DNA from: Nocardia crassostreae
GTDB lineage: Bacteria; Actinomycetota; Actinomycetes; Mycobacteriales; Mycobacteriaceae
DNA length: 64,000 nucleotides
Direction: 5' to 3'
NCBI RefSeq assembly: GCF_001613405.1
Contig: NZ_BDCH01000033.1
Span: 19,921 to 83,920 of the forward strand
Numbering within the stretch: position 1 is the stretch's first letter; every line of letters begins with the position of its first letter. A program made the position numbers and the translations under genes. This document shows positions 7,616 to 16,831 of this stretch, one piece after another. Under the pieces are notes generated by a model, which worked only from the letters and a program-made list of their open reading frames with translations, made no database searches and was not told where the DNA came from.

Positions 7616-8620
7616 TCAGCCGCGCTTGGCGAAGCCCGCCTCGATCACCGCATCCCGCTCGGCCACCAGCTCGGCGACGCTGAGATCGATACGGGCGCGG
7701 GAGAATTCGTCGATCGCCAGGTCCGGCACGATGGTGTAGCGGCCGTCGGCGCAGGTCACCGGGAACGAGCTGATCAGCCCCTCCGGCACCCCGTAGGACC
7801 CGTCCGAGGGCACCCCCATGGACACCCAGTCCCCGGCCGCCGACCCCAGCACCCAATCGTGAATGTGGTCGATGGCGGCACTGGCCGCGCTCGCCGCCGA
7901 GGAAGCCCCGCGCGCCTTGATGATCGCGGTGCCGCGCTGCTGCACGGTCGGAATGAAATCGTCCACCACCCAGGCCCGGTCGTCGATGACCTCCAGCGCC
8001 GGGCGGCCCGCCACCGCGGCATGGCTCAGATCCGGGTACTGCGTCGCGGAGTGATTGCCCCACACCGCGATTCGATCGATCTCCGCGGCCGCCGCCCCGG
8101 TCTTCTTCGCCACCTGCGCGATCGCCCGATTGTGATCCAGGCGCGTGAGCGCCGTGAACCGCCCGGCGGGCACGTCCGGCGCATTGCCCATGGCGATGAA
8201 GGCATTGGTATTGGCCGGATTTCCGACCACGAGCACCTTGATGTCCGCGGCCGCATTGGCATTGATGGCCGCGCCCTGATCGGTGAAGATGGGCCCGTTG
8301 GCCGCCAGCAGATCACCGCGTTCCATCCCGGCCGTGCGCGGTCGCGCCCCCACCAGCAGCGCGATATTCGCCCCGTCGAACCCGACCCACGGATCATCCG
8401 AGATATCGATGCCCGACAGCAGCGGGAACGCACCGTCCTCGAGTTCCATGGCCACGCCCTCGAGCGAGCCGACCGCGGCGGGAATCTCCAACAGCCGCAA
8501 CCGCACCGGCGTATCCGGTCCGAGCAGCGCGCCGGAGGCGATGCGGAACAGCAGCCCGTAGGCGATCTGCCCGGCGGCGCCGGTCACGGTGACGGTCACG
8601 GGTCGAGCGGCACTGCTCAC
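7616..8620 (-). CDS. mdh: Malate dehydrogenase
   Basis: NAD-dependent malate dehydrogenase of 334 aa (TCA cycle, malate to oxaloacetate). It has the N-terminal VTVTGAAGQIAYGLLFRI loop, LLVGARPRTAGMERGDLL with the substrate-binding Arg residues, VVGNPANTNAFIA, and the catalytic-His segment WGNHSATQYPD. This is the group of bacterial MDH close to the eukaryotic cytosolic enzyme. A GTG at 8620 with GAGGAG 7 bases upstream is the better start; an upstream ATG would add nine residues. Confidence 0.95.
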   Translation of the reverse strand: MSSAARPVTVTVTGAAGQIAYGLLFRIASGALLGPDTPVRLRLLEIPAAVGSLEGVAMELEDGAFPLLSGIDISDDPWVGFDGANIALLVGARPRTAGMERGDLLAANGPIFTDQGAAINANAAADIKVLVVGNPANTNAFIAMGNAPDVPAGRFTALTRLDHNRAIAQVAKKTGAAAAEIDRIAVWGNHSATQYPDLSHAAVAGRPALEVIDDRAWVVDDFIPTVQQRGTAIIKARGASSAASAASAAIDHIHDWVLGSAAGDWVSMGVPSDGSYGVPEGLISSFPVTCADGRYTIVPDLAIDEFSRARIDLSVAELVAERDAVIEAGFAKRG

Positions 8621-8716
8621 GATGAACTCCTCGCGGTTGGCGGACATCCCGTACCTACCCTAACGATCGCTCACCGCCGCACCCCAGCGGTCGTGAGCAA
8701 CCAGACATCGGCGGGA

Positions 8717-9364
8717 CTAGCGCGCCAACTCCGCGATATCGGCGTCGCTGAGCACCACCATGGAGACCACGTCCCGATCCCGCACCAGCTGCATGGCCCG
8801 GTACAGCGGGCGCTCCTCCGCCGCCGCGTCGCGCGCCTCGGCGCGCAACTGCTGCACCAGCACCCCGGACACCGACAGTGCCGCCGCCAGCGGACAGGCG
8901 GCGAGGCCGTCGGCCAGCTTGCGCAGTCCCAGAATGTGTAGTTCGCGTCCGCTGCCGGAATCGGTGTACATGGCCAGCGGCACGATGCGGGTATCGGGTC
9001 CGGCGGTCACCCGCAGCACCACCCGGCTCAGCCGCGCCGGATACACCAGGATCTCCACCCCGGTGGCCGCCGCCAGATCCAGCCGGGCCTCCCCCAGCCA
9101 GGTTCGCGCCCGAATCACCGTGCCGGACAACCAGATCCGCCGCCGCTGCACCCCGATCGCGTACAGCGCGGTCGGCGCGCCCAGCACCAGTCCCGCGGCC
9201 AGCGCCCACGGCCAGCTCACCACCAGCGCGAGCAGCAGCCCCACCCCGACCCCGACGCCGAGCGCGGCCAGGGCCAGCCGTCGCAGCGCCGGTGCGTACA
9301 TCTCGGGTGCGATGAGATCGAGCCCGACCTCGTCGGCGGGTCGGGGATCGGAGTGTTCAGCCAC
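8717..9364 (-). CDS. Two-helix membrane protein, unknown function
   Basis: 215-aa protein with two adjacent membrane segments at residues about 28-72 (LALAALGVGVGVGLLLALVVSWPWALAAG is the core of this region). A soluble C-terminal domain includes an IWLSGTVIRARTWLGEARLDLAA stretch suggestive of a bPH-like beta fold. No catalytic motif. It ends in TAG. Not recognised as a named family; its position between mdh and the ureidoglycine hydrolase gives no functional clue. Confidence 0.75.
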   Translation of the reverse strand: MAEHSDPRPADEVGLDLIAPEMYAPALRRLALAALGVGVGVGLLLALVVSWPWALAAGLVLGAPTALYAIGVQRRRIWLSGTVIRARTWLGEARLDLAAATGVEILVYPARLSRVVLRVTAGPDTRIVPLAMYTDSGSGRELHILGLRKLADGLAACPLAAALSVSGVLVQQLRAEARDAAAEERPLYRAMQLVRDRDVVSMVVLSDADIAELAR

Positions 9365-9473
9365 CGGAGAAACCTAGCGCGGATGCCCCGATCTCGAGGG
9401 ACCAGGGCGAATATCCTTCTCCCGCCGCCGACCACGAGCCCGTCTGGTGCACAGCGCTTTTCCGCGCGGGCCG

Positions 9474-10292
9474 TCAGGTCAACCTGATCTGACGGTTGAC
9501 GTCCTTGTATAGCAGGTAGCGGAACTTGCCGGGACCACCCGCGTAGCAGGCTTGTGGGCAGAAGGCGCGCAACCACATGAAATCGCCCGCCTCGACCTCG
9601 ACCCAGTCGTCGTTGAGTCGGTACACGGCCTTGCCCTCGAGGACATAGATGCCGTGCTCCATCACGTGCGTCTCGGCGAACGGAATCACCGCGCCCGGCT
9701 CGAAAGTCACGATATTGACGTGCATATCGTGGGCCAGATCGTTCGGGTCGACGAATCGCGTGGTGGCCCAGGCCCCGTCGGTGTCGGGCATGGGCGTCGG
9801 CGCGACGTCCTGCTCCTGCACCGCGAACGCCCGCGGCGTGTACCCCGCCAGCGGCTCGTACGCCTTGCGCACCCACTGAAAGGTTGCCTTCCCGGCGGAC
9901 TCGTTGGCCACCGACCAACTCGCCCCCGCGGGGAGATACGCGTACCCGCCCGGCGTGAGACCGTGCTTCTCACCGTCGATGACAACCGTCAGATCGCCGG
10001 TCAACAGGAACAGCACCGACTCGACGCCGCTCTCGGGCTCGGGCTCGGAACTCCCACCCCCGGGCGACACCTCGACGATGTACTGCGCGAACGTGGTGGC
10101 GAACCCCGCGATCGGCTTGGCGAGAATCCACGCGCGGGTCTTGTCCCACCCGGGCAGATTGCTGGTCACGATGTCGCGCAGCACGCCGCGCGGAATGACC
10201 GTGTACGCCTCTTTCACGATGGCCCGGTCGCTCAACAGCGTGGCCTGTGACGGCAAGCCGCCCTCGGGTGCGTAGTACGTCGGCTCGCTCAA
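9474..10292 (-). CDS. allE: (S)-ureidoglycine aminohydrolase (double cupin)
   Basis: 272-aa bicupin of the AllE/YlbA family, which releases ammonia from (S)-ureidoglycine in allantoin degradation using Mn. The N-terminal cupin contains VLFLLTGDLTVVIDGEKHGLTPGGYAYLPAG. The C-terminal cupin contains the metal-binding cluster ETHVMEHGIYVLEGKAVY and PQACYAGG near the end, as in the family. Length matches E. coli AllE (about 260). No other allantoin gene is present in the window. Confidence 0.85.
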   Translation of the reverse strand: MSEPTYYAPEGGLPSQATLLSDRAIVKEAYTVIPRGVLRDIVTSNLPGWDKTRAWILAKPIAGFATTFAQYIVEVSPGGGSSEPEPESGVESVLFLLTGDLTVVIDGEKHGLTPGGYAYLPAGASWSVANESAGKATFQWVRKAYEPLAGYTPRAFAVQEQDVAPTPMPDTDGAWATTRFVDPNDLAHDMHVNIVTFEPGAVIPFAETHVMEHGIYVLEGKAVYRLNDDWVEVEAGDFMWLRAFCPQACYAGGPGKFRYLLYKDVNRQIRLT

Positions 10293-10431
10293 GTCTGCCC
10301 ATTCCCGTCGTGTCGATGCTCAATCCGTGCGATCACGGTATGCATCACCGCCGGGCGGGGGCAATCGTGTGAACCGACATGCCGGACGCCGTCGATCCCG
10401 ATCGGATCCGTAGCTTCCTACCCGTCCGAAC

Positions 10432-10474
10432 GCGCCGCGAGCCCGGACACCATCACCGTCCGGGCTCGCGGCGC
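10432..10474. terminator. Strong hairpin downstream of hisS
   Basis: Perfect 17-bp inverted repeat (10432-10448 with 10458-10474) and a 9-base loop, 4 bases past the hisS stop codon. No T-run; typical of GC-rich actinobacterial terminators. Confidence 0.75.
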
Positions 10475-10478
10475 CGAC

Positions 10479-11759
10479 TCAATCCTGTTCGCCCGCAAGG
10501 GCGGCCGACACCTGGGCGACGGCCTCGTCCAGCGGGACCTGGCGCTGTTCGCCAGTGCGCAGATCCTTCAGGCCGATCTCGCCCTCGGCCACCTCGCGGT
10601 CGCCGAGCACGAGCGCGATGCTCGCACCGGATTTGTCGGCAGCCTTCATGGCGCCCTTCACGCCGCGACCGCCGTAGGCGAGGTCGGTGCGGATGCCCGC
10701 GGCCCGCAGTTGGGCGGCCAGGACGACCAGGCGCTGTTTGACGACGTCGCCGAGGGGCACCCCGAAGACGTCGACGCGGGTGCCGTCTGTGGCGGTTTTG
10801 CCCTCGGCCTCCAGCGCCAGCACTGTGCGGTCCACGCCGATGCCGAACCCGATGCCGGACAGCGGCTGACCGCCCAGCTCGGCCATGAGGCCGTCGTAGC
10901 GGCCGCCGCCGCCGATGCCCGACTGGGCGCCCAGGCCGTCGTGCACGAATTCGAAGGTCGTCTTCGTGTAGTAGTCGAGGCCGCGGACCATGCGCGGGTT
11001 CACCACGTATGGCACGCCGAGCGCGTCGAGCAGCCCGAGCACCTGCTCGAAGTGCGCCTTGGCGGATTCGGACAGGTGATCGATCATGAGCGGCGCGTCC
11101 GCGGTCAGCTCCCGGACCTCGGGGCGCTTGTCGTCGAGTACACGCAGCGGGTTGATCTGCGCGCGGCGGCGGGTCTCCTCGTCGAGCGGCAGCCCGAACA
11201 GGAACTCCTGCAACAGCTCCCGGTACTGGGGGCGGCAGGTCTCGTCGCCGAGGGAGGTGAGCTCCAGGCGGAAATCGGTCAGCCCCAGCGAGCGGAACCC
11301 GGCATCGGCAATGGCGATGACCTCGGCGTCCAGCGCCGGATCGTCCACGCCGATGGCCTCCACGCCGACCTGCTGCAGCTGGCGGTAGCGGCCCTTCTGC
11401 GGGCGCTCGTAGCGGAAGAAGGGACCGGCGTAGCAGAGCTTCACCGGCAGCGAGCCGCGGTCGAGGTTGTGTTCGATGACCGCGCGCATGACGCCGGCGG
11501 TGCCTTCGGGCCGCAGCGTGAAGCTCTCGCCATTGCGGTCGGCGAAGGTCCACATCTCCTTGGACACGACGTCGGTGGACTCGCCCACACCGCGGGCGAA
11601 CAGGGCGGTCTCCTCGAAGACCGGCAGCTCGATGTGCCCGTATCCGGCCAGATGCGCGGTGCGAATCAGCGCGTCTCGGACGGCGACGAACTCCGCGGAA
11701 GTGGGCGGCAGATAGTCGGGGACCCCCCTCGGGGCACTGAAGCTGCTGGTCTTGGTCAC
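10479..11759 (-). CDS. hisS: Histidyl-tRNA synthetase
   Basis: 426-aa class II synthetase. It has the N-terminal FSAPRGVPDYLPP, motif 2 region RPEGTAGVMRAVIEHNL, the histidine-specific RGLDYYTKTTFEF segment, motif 3-like GIGGGGRYDGLMAELGG / GIGFGIGVDR, and a C-terminal anticodon-binding domain (VLGDREVAEGEIGLKDL). In M. tuberculosis it lies close to ppiB, rel, apt, secF and secD, as here, although the glyoxalase gene usually found between hisS and ppiB is absent. Confidence 0.97.
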   Translation of the reverse strand: MTKTSSFSAPRGVPDYLPPTSAEFVAVRDALIRTAHLAGYGHIELPVFEETALFARGVGESTDVVSKEMWTFADRNGESFTLRPEGTAGVMRAVIEHNLDRGSLPVKLCYAGPFFRYERPQKGRYRQLQQVGVEAIGVDDPALDAEVIAIADAGFRSLGLTDFRLELTSLGDETCRPQYRELLQEFLFGLPLDEETRRRAQINPLRVLDDKRPEVRELTADAPLMIDHLSESAKAHFEQVLGLLDALGVPYVVNPRMVRGLDYYTKTTFEFVHDGLGAQSGIGGGGRYDGLMAELGGQPLSGIGFGIGVDRTVLALEAEGKTATDGTRVDVFGVPLGDVVKQRLVVLAAQLRAAGIRTDLAYGGRGVKGAMKAADKSGASIALVLGDREVAEGEIGLKDLRTGEQRQVPLDEAVAQVSAALAGEQD

Positions 11760-11907
11760 GATGCCCAGTTTTCCAAACGCCCGCCACGCAAGTCCAACCG
11801 GTTATGCCCGGGTCCGCCCGCGAGGCGCGTGACGGTTATATAGGAGCTGCTCAGGAAGGGATGGCACACTCTTAAGCCGGAAGCAACCGATACGGAGGGA
11901 CTGGCTA

Positions 11908-12765
11908 GTGCCGAGCAATGAACAGCGACGCGCTGCGGCGAAACGGAAGCTGGAGCGTCAACTGGAGAACCGCGCCCAGCGCGCACGCAAGCGCAAGCAG
12001 ATGACGATCGCCGCGTCGGCTCTCGGCGTCGTGGTCGCCGTCGCGGCGGGGGTCGGTATCTACTTCCTGACCAAGGGTGACGACAACGCGTCCACGACCG
12101 CCACCGACACCTCCACTCCGGAAGCCTCGCTGTCCTCGGCTCCCCCGCCGGCCGCCAAGGCCAAGCCCGCCTCGGTCACCTGCGACTACCGCGATTCGCA
12201 GCGGCCGTCCGACAAGCAGGTCAGCAAGCCGGGCGCGGACATGTCGACCACCGCGAACGCCAAGGCCACCATGGTGACCAGCGCCGGTGAGATCGGCCTG
12301 AACCTGAACGCCGGGGAGTCGCCGTGCACGGTGAACTCCTTCGAGTCGCTGGCCAAGCAGAACTTCTTCGACGGCACCGCCTGCCACCGCATGACCACCG
12401 GCAAGGGGCTGCAGGTGCTGCAGTGCGGTGATCCCAGCGGTACCGGCATGGGCGGCCCGGGTTACGAGTTCGACAATGAGTACCCGACCGATCAGTATGC
12501 GGCCGACGATCAGGCCGCGCAGTTCCCGGTCGACTACAAGCGCGGCGTGCTGGCCATGGCGAATGCCGGGCCGGGCACCAATGGCAGCCAGTTCTTCCTG
12601 GTCTACGGCGATTCGCAGCTGCCGCCGCAGTACACCATCTTCGGCACCGTCGACGAGGCCGGTCTGGCCACGCTCGACAAGATCGCTCAGGCGGGCGTGG
12701 CCGGAGGCGCCCCGGATGGCAAACCGGCCACCGATGTGACCATCCAATCGGTCCAAATCAACTGA
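11908..12765 (+). CDS. ppiB: Membrane-anchored cyclophilin-type peptidyl-prolyl isomerase
   Basis: 285-aa cyclophilin. Basic N-terminus (residues 1-31), one membrane anchor (about 32-53), a Thr/Ser/Pro-rich linker, then a cyclophilin domain from about residue 110 with FDGTACHRMTTGKGLQVLQCGD, GVLAMANAGPGTNGSQFFLVYGD and TIFGTVDEAG. The catalytic Arg of the usual FHR is present as CHR. It starts with GTG after GGAGGGA. Orthologous in position to M. tuberculosis Rv2582; it folds exported proteins on the outer face of the membrane (family knowledge). Confidence 0.92.
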   Translation: MPSNEQRRAAAKRKLERQLENRAQRARKRKQMTIAASALGVVVAVAAGVGIYFLTKGDDNASTTATDTSTPEASLSSAPPPAAKAKPASVTCDYRDSQRPSDKQVSKPGADMSTTANAKATMVTSAGEIGLNLNAGESPCTVNSFESLAKQNFFDGTACHRMTTGKGLQVLQCGDPSGTGMGGPGYEFDNEYPTDQYAADDQAAQFPVDYKRGVLAMANAGPGTNGSQFFLVYGDSQLPPQYTIFGTVDEAGLATLDKIAQAGVAGGAPDGKPATDVTIQSVQIN

Positions 12766-12779
12766 CCAGCACGGTCTTT

Positions 12780-12841
12780 CGGGCCCGACGTCACAGTGCG
12801 GCATACGCCACGTCACAGTGACGCCGGGCCCGTTCATTTTT
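12780..12841 (+). terminator. Terminator after ppiB
   Basis: 15-bp arms at 12780-12794 and 12818-12832 with one mismatch, followed by a T-rich TTCATTTTT tail. Smaller GTCAC/GTGAC repeats lie in the loop. Confidence 0.8.
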
Positions 12842-13192
12842 CGGCCGGACACCCGTCCAGGGGCCGCCGAACGTTCGGTGTAAGGCTTTCCTAACCAAAG
12901 AAAATCCGAACTTTTTCGTTCAGTGCCGGAATTGTGCGAGTTATGCTGGATCGCGATGCTCGCGTACGGCGGTTTCCAAGTTTTCGCTGGTAATCTCGTA
13001 GAACGGAGTACGAAGCGGCGTAGTAAGACCCACCGGGTGACCCCCAACGGGTACGTCCAGCGCCTCCCGCGTACTCCCGGTGTCCACGTTGCAGGCGGGA
13101 CATGGCTACCCGAATTACCGTTCGTGTGGCGATGTTCATGACGAAGCACCACAATCATCCATAGTGATCACTGCAGCATCGGGGAGCAGGCA
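12842..13192. other. Gene-free interval at left end of the secretion locus
   Basis: I see no convincing gene; the short ORFs here have atypical composition. It holds a perfect 12-bp palindrome CCGAACGTTCGG (12867-12878), a partial IdeR/DtxR-like box (12876-12894), and several ACCCG/CGGGT repeats around 13030-13060. It marks the point where the hisS-ppiB block stops being followed by rel. Confidence 0.5.
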
Positions 13193-13747
13193 ATGGCCGA
13201 GGAACTCGACGACATCGGCCGCGAAACAGCGGCGATGATGAGGCAAATGTTGCAGCTCGCGACACTTGTCGCGTTGCGCACCCGGGAACGTGGCCAGAAA
13301 GAGGCGGAAGGCCGCGCGAAGGTCACCGAAGCCCGGCAGAAACAGGCCCGGGAGCTCCAGCTCCGCGAGGCCGCGGACGCTAAGGCGAAGGACCCGCGCA
13401 ATCTCGAACTCCCCAAGATGATCGAAAGGCCCCCACTCGACAAGGGCGTATCCCTGGAGAAGGATCGGTTCGCCGCTCAGGCCGAGGCCACGCGTATGGC
13501 CGCCACCCAGGCCGCAGTGAACAAATCCCTGGTGCGATACGACTCGGTGGAGCGCCGTACCGCTCTGGCACAGCATCTTTCGCGCATGGGCATCGCGCCC
13601 GAGCTCGCGGCGGTACGAATGCTGCTGGAAGTCGGGCAGGCTCAGTCGGCCGCCGAGGCCGTGCGTGCTCGTGAGCAGGAAGCCGCGGTCGCCCAGCGCC
13701 GCGCCCGCGAGGTGGAAGCCCGCGGACTGCAGCGAGTTCGCTCCTGA
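13193..13747 (+). CDS. Coiled-coil protein next to secretion operon
   Basis: 184-aa hydrophilic protein, very rich in Ala, Arg, Glu and Gln, with long predicted coiled-coil stretches (about residues 25-65 and 155-180). No signal peptide, membrane segment or catalytic motif. The ATG at 13193 follows GGGGAG. It is the only rightward gene in the 13-27 kb region and converges with the DUF4913-like gene. Not recognised; a plasmid or ICE accessory role is only an inference from position. Confidence 0.6.
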   Translation: MAEELDDIGRETAAMMRQMLQLATLVALRTRERGQKEAEGRAKVTEARQKQARELQLREAADAKAKDPRNLELPKMIERPPLDKGVSLEKDRFAAQAEATRMAATQAAVNKSLVRYDSVERRTALAQHLSRMGIAPELAAVRMLLEVGQAQSAAEAVRAREQEAAVAQRRAREVEARGLQRVRS

Positions 13748-13763
13748 ATCGAACAGCGTGATC

Positions 13764-13785
13764 GTGCGGCTCCGGGGAGCCGCAC
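13764..13785. terminator. Hairpin between convergent genes
   Basis: Perfect 9-bp stem GTGCGGCTC/GAGCCGCAC with a CGGG loop, between the coiled-coil gene and the DUF4913-like gene. Confidence 0.65.
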
Positions 13786-13800
13786 CGGATCAGCTCATGT

Positions 13801-14193
13801 CTAGCTCGGGTAATCCCCCATCGGGGCCGCCGCATTGCTGAACAGCCCCTGTTGCGGGGACTTCAACGGCAGCGGTGTGAGCATGTCCTTGTGCCCGTTG
13901 CGCACACTGCAGTACTTGAAGGGGCCCTTGGGGTCGAACAGCTTGGCCATGTGCGGATCGGCGTGATCGAGGAACCACACGCTCAGCCCGGTCTTGCCGT
14001 CCAGCCGGAAATGCTCCCACGCCCGCCACATGGCATCCAGGCGCGCCACCGCCTCCGCGTGCTTCCACCATTCCGGGCACCACACGGTATCGCTGATGTC
14101 GGTCACCTGCCGCCGGTACACCAGACTCAGATAGTTCTCCACGAACTCCACGACGCTCGCGTAGACCATTGGTTTCTGCTGCTGGTCACTCAT
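13801..14193 (-). CDS. DUF4913-like protein
   Basis: 130-aa soluble protein resembling the DUF4913 family found on actinobacterial conjugative elements. The family-like tryptophan cluster reads VWCPEWWKHAEAVARLDAMWRAWEHFRLD, followed by LSVWFLDHADPHMAKLFDPKGPF. It is the last gene of the leftward secretion operon, just downstream of the coupling protein. It ends in TAG. Function unknown. Confidence 0.75.
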   Translation of the reverse strand: MSDQQQKPMVYASVVEFVENYLSLVYRRQVTDISDTVWCPEWWKHAEAVARLDAMWRAWEHFRLDGKTGLSVWFLDHADPHMAKLFDPKGPFKYCSVRNGHKDMLTPLPLKSPQQGLFSNAAAPMGDYPS

Positions 14194-14266
14194 GGGCGCA
14201 CCTCGCTGGCGCTCGGCGTGCCCACGAGTGAAGCACGCTGTATCAATGGTTCGCTCGCACGCTCGC

Positions 14267-16126
14267 TCACAGCGGCTTGACCTCCTCGATTTGCCCGGCG
14301 TCCGTCGCCGGTTCCGCTTTGATCAGCGACGGTGTGCCGATCAGATCAACGATCTCCGTCTTGCGACGCGGTGACGGATCATGGTGTGTGATGGACCGTT
14401 TCACGTCATCCGCGTATTCACCCTCCCACCACGGGACCGTGCGCACCAGGACGGCGGGCGTGCCGGAGGAGAACACGATGGCCCGGCCGCGCGGCAGGGT
14501 GGCGAGGGCGTGCACATTGAAGGTCTTGGACGAGCCCAGGGAGCGCGAATAGCTCTTGCCGCCCTTGGATTCCGAGACCGAGGAGGACACGCTCTCGTAT
14601 TCGCCGATGGCCTCGGAACGTTCCTGCAGGAATTTGGTGTCGTCCACGCCGCTGCCCAGGACCTTGATATTGGCCGCGGCCCAGAGGGCTTCCATCCCGT
14701 CGACGCCCCAGCAGCGCGCGCCCTGCGCCCAGGACTGCAGCACGGTCATGACGACGATGCCGCGGGAGCCGAAGTGGCTGTACTGCTTGGGCAGATCCTT
14801 CCAGCGCACCACGTTCGCGGCCTCGTCGAGCGCCGCGAGCATCGGGATCTCCAGGCGGCCGCCGTGCGAGCGGGAGGCCTCGCGCATGGCGACATCGATG
14901 ACGGCCTCGGTGAGCGCGCTGACCAGTGGCGCGGCCGAACCGCGGCCTTCCAGCGAGAGGCAGTACAGGGTGCCGTTGTCGCGAATGAAGGCGAGTTCGT
15001 CGAACTGCTCGCCGCCGAATTCACGGGTGATCCAGCGGTGCACATTGGACAGCTTGAGGCAGCGCACCATCTTCTTGGCGGTGCCGAACACGCCGGAGCG
15101 GGTGCGCTCGTCCACGTTGTACTGCTGGGCCAGGCCCGAGGCCATGAAGTGGAATCGGCCGGTGCGGCGCAGCAATTCGATGGGTTCGGCGTCCTGCGGG
15201 TTGGTGACCCACTCCCAGACCTGCGTGATGGGGCGGTCGTCCACCGCGGCGGCCAGGAACAGGCCGGATAGGAGGTCCTCGGCTTCCTGATCGAAATAGC
15301 TGTCGGTGGAGGTGGAGATGGTGCCGCCGCCGTCGTCGCCGTCGGCGAAGTGCCCGGCCAACCGCGCGGCGCGCATCTCGCACCCGCTGCTGCGGGCGTC
15401 CACCGATGCGAGGGGATCCCAGAACCAGTTGCGCGCCTTGTCATCCGGATTCTTCGGGTCGTAAGCGATGTCCTGCGGATCGAAGATGAAGATGGGGCTG
15501 CCCTTGTGGTCGCGCACATCGCGGGTGGCGTCCACGACATCGCGCTTGTTGGAGGTGACCAGGGCGGGGCCGATGGCGGACAGGATGGCCGGAATGACGC
15601 GGGAGGTGGTCTTGCCCTGGCGCGGGCCCCAGATGTCGACGTGCAGATCCTCGTAGGAGCCGTAGAGCATATTGCGGTCGGCGACGGACATGCCGATGGG
15701 CACGCCGGGCATATCGTTCTGGCCCAGGCGCATACCGAGTTGTTCGGCCTTGGCGCGCACGCCGGATTCGGTCAGCGCCGCGATGGCGCCGCCGCTGCCC
15801 ATGTAGTCGGCCTTGTCGTCCACCGCGAGACGGCCGACATTGGCGCGCGCCTTCATCCGGCGCCGGAACCACACCCAGGCGATACCGGCGATGATGAGCG
15901 CCACCACGATGACCGTGGAGGCGGTGGGCCAGTGCAGATTGCCCTTGCCCAGATCGACGCCGATGGCAATGGGATTGATCGGGACATCCTGCTTGGGTGA
16001 GGACAGCAGATTGCCCAGATGCAAGGCGAGCCACAGGGTTCCGAAGATCACGAAGCACGCGTAGATGATGTACAGGGTGGTGTCGGGACCGGGATTGGCC
16101 GGGTCCTTCACCGGTTTCTTCGCCAT
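14267..16126 (-). CDS. Type IV secretion/conjugation coupling protein (VirD4/TraG family)
   Basis: 619-aa membrane ATPase that would recruit DNA-protein substrates to a type IV channel. Two N-terminal membrane segments (about residues 17-37 and 60-80), Walker A in DIWGPRQGKTTSRVIPAIL near residue 175, Walker B-like MLAALDEAANV near residue 435, and a TraM-recognition-type C-terminal region. ATG at 16126 with AGGAGG 6 bases upstream was chosen over a longer ORF. The gene is intact, unlike the VirB4-like gene upstream in the same operon. Confidence 0.9.
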   Translation of the reverse strand: MAKKPVKDPANPGPDTTLYIIYACFVIFGTLWLALHLGNLLSSPKQDVPINPIAIGVDLGKGNLHWPTASTVIVVALIIAGIAWVWFRRRMKARANVGRLAVDDKADYMGSGGAIAALTESGVRAKAEQLGMRLGQNDMPGVPIGMSVADRNMLYGSYEDLHVDIWGPRQGKTTSRVIPAILSAIGPALVTSNKRDVVDATRDVRDHKGSPIFIFDPQDIAYDPKNPDDKARNWFWDPLASVDARSSGCEMRAARLAGHFADGDDGGGTISTSTDSYFDQEAEDLLSGLFLAAAVDDRPITQVWEWVTNPQDAEPIELLRRTGRFHFMASGLAQQYNVDERTRSGVFGTAKKMVRCLKLSNVHRWITREFGGEQFDELAFIRDNGTLYCLSLEGRGSAAPLVSALTEAVIDVAMREASRSHGGRLEIPMLAALDEAANVVRWKDLPKQYSHFGSRGIVVMTVLQSWAQGARCWGVDGMEALWAAANIKVLGSGVDDTKFLQERSEAIGEYESVSSSVSESKGGKSYSRSLGSSKTFNVHALATLPRGRAIVFSSGTPAVLVRTVPWWEGEYADDVKRSITHHDPSPRRKTEIVDLIGTPSLIKAEPATDAGQIEEVKPL

Positions 16127-16163
16127 CTTCAGCCTCCTGGGATGACCTGTGTGTCGGTGCCGC

Positions 16164-16745
16164 TCAACGGAATTCGTCCAGCAGCCAGGTGCCGTCGGCG
16201 GTGCTGCGCACGACGGTGGCGACAACCGTGGCCGGCGGTAGTGGTTCGCGCCGTCCGTCCGGGTAGACGACCGTCTGCTCGATACCGATCTTGTACTGCT
16301 GCCGGTTCGGGTCCGGACCGTCGGGCGCTTTCTGCCCGGACGCGAACGCGAAGGCCTCGACGCGGGCGCCGGCCTTCCCCCAATCGGCCCACTGCAGTGA
16401 CGGCTTCGGCGTCTCGACGCCGGTGGGTGGTGTATCCAGTGTACGGATCAGGTTGGGACCCAGCCATTTCCGCGCCCGTTCCAGCGCCGCACCCTGGGCC
16501 TCGGTGGCCGGATTCCAGGTGTAGATCTGGGTCAGGGCCGCCACGGCGACGCCTTCGGCGGTGCTGGGATCGGAGGCCGGGGCACTTTCCAGCAAGCGGG
16601 TGGTGGACGTGGCCGCACCGCCCGGGCCGGTACTCGAACCGGAATCACCGCTGTCGCCGCCACATGCGGTGACCAGCATCGCGACGCTCATCATCAGCAT
16701 CACCACCAGGTTCGTGCGTCGAGGGTTCCCGTGCGCGGCCGTCAC
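16164..16745 (-). CDS. Lipoprotein of the secretion operon
   Basis: About 193-aa lipoprotein. The GTG start at 16745 follows GGAAG, and the signal peptide ends in the lipobox LVTACGG. A Ser/Thr/Gly linker and a single C-terminal domain (about residues 60-190) with PDGRREPLPPATVVATVVRSTADGTWLLDEF resemble the NTF2/VirB8-like extracytoplasmic domains of actinobacterial conjugation loci. It lies 37 bases upstream of the coupling-protein gene in the same operon. Function inferred from context. Confidence 0.7.
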   Translation of the reverse strand: MTAAHGNPRRTNLVVMLMMSVAMLVTACGGDSGDSGSSTGPGGAATSTTRLLESAPASDPSTAEGVAVAALTQIYTWNPATEAQGAALERARKWLGPNLIRTLDTPPTGVETPKPSLQWADWGKAGARVEAFAFASGQKAPDGPDPNRQQYKIGIEQTVVYPDGRREPLPPATVVATVVRSTADGTWLLDEFR

Positions 16746-16831
16746 CGACTTCCAGGCTAGTCGGCCGCGGCGATACCCGGGCCATACCAGCGGTTTTCCC
16801 GAGTCGGCGTGTCCGAATCCTCGGAATGCGG

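Noticed and set aside
12923..13141. Possible small gene of 72 codons
   Set aside because: Atypical composition, no ribosome site, overlapping another weak ORF on the other strand; treated as intergenic.
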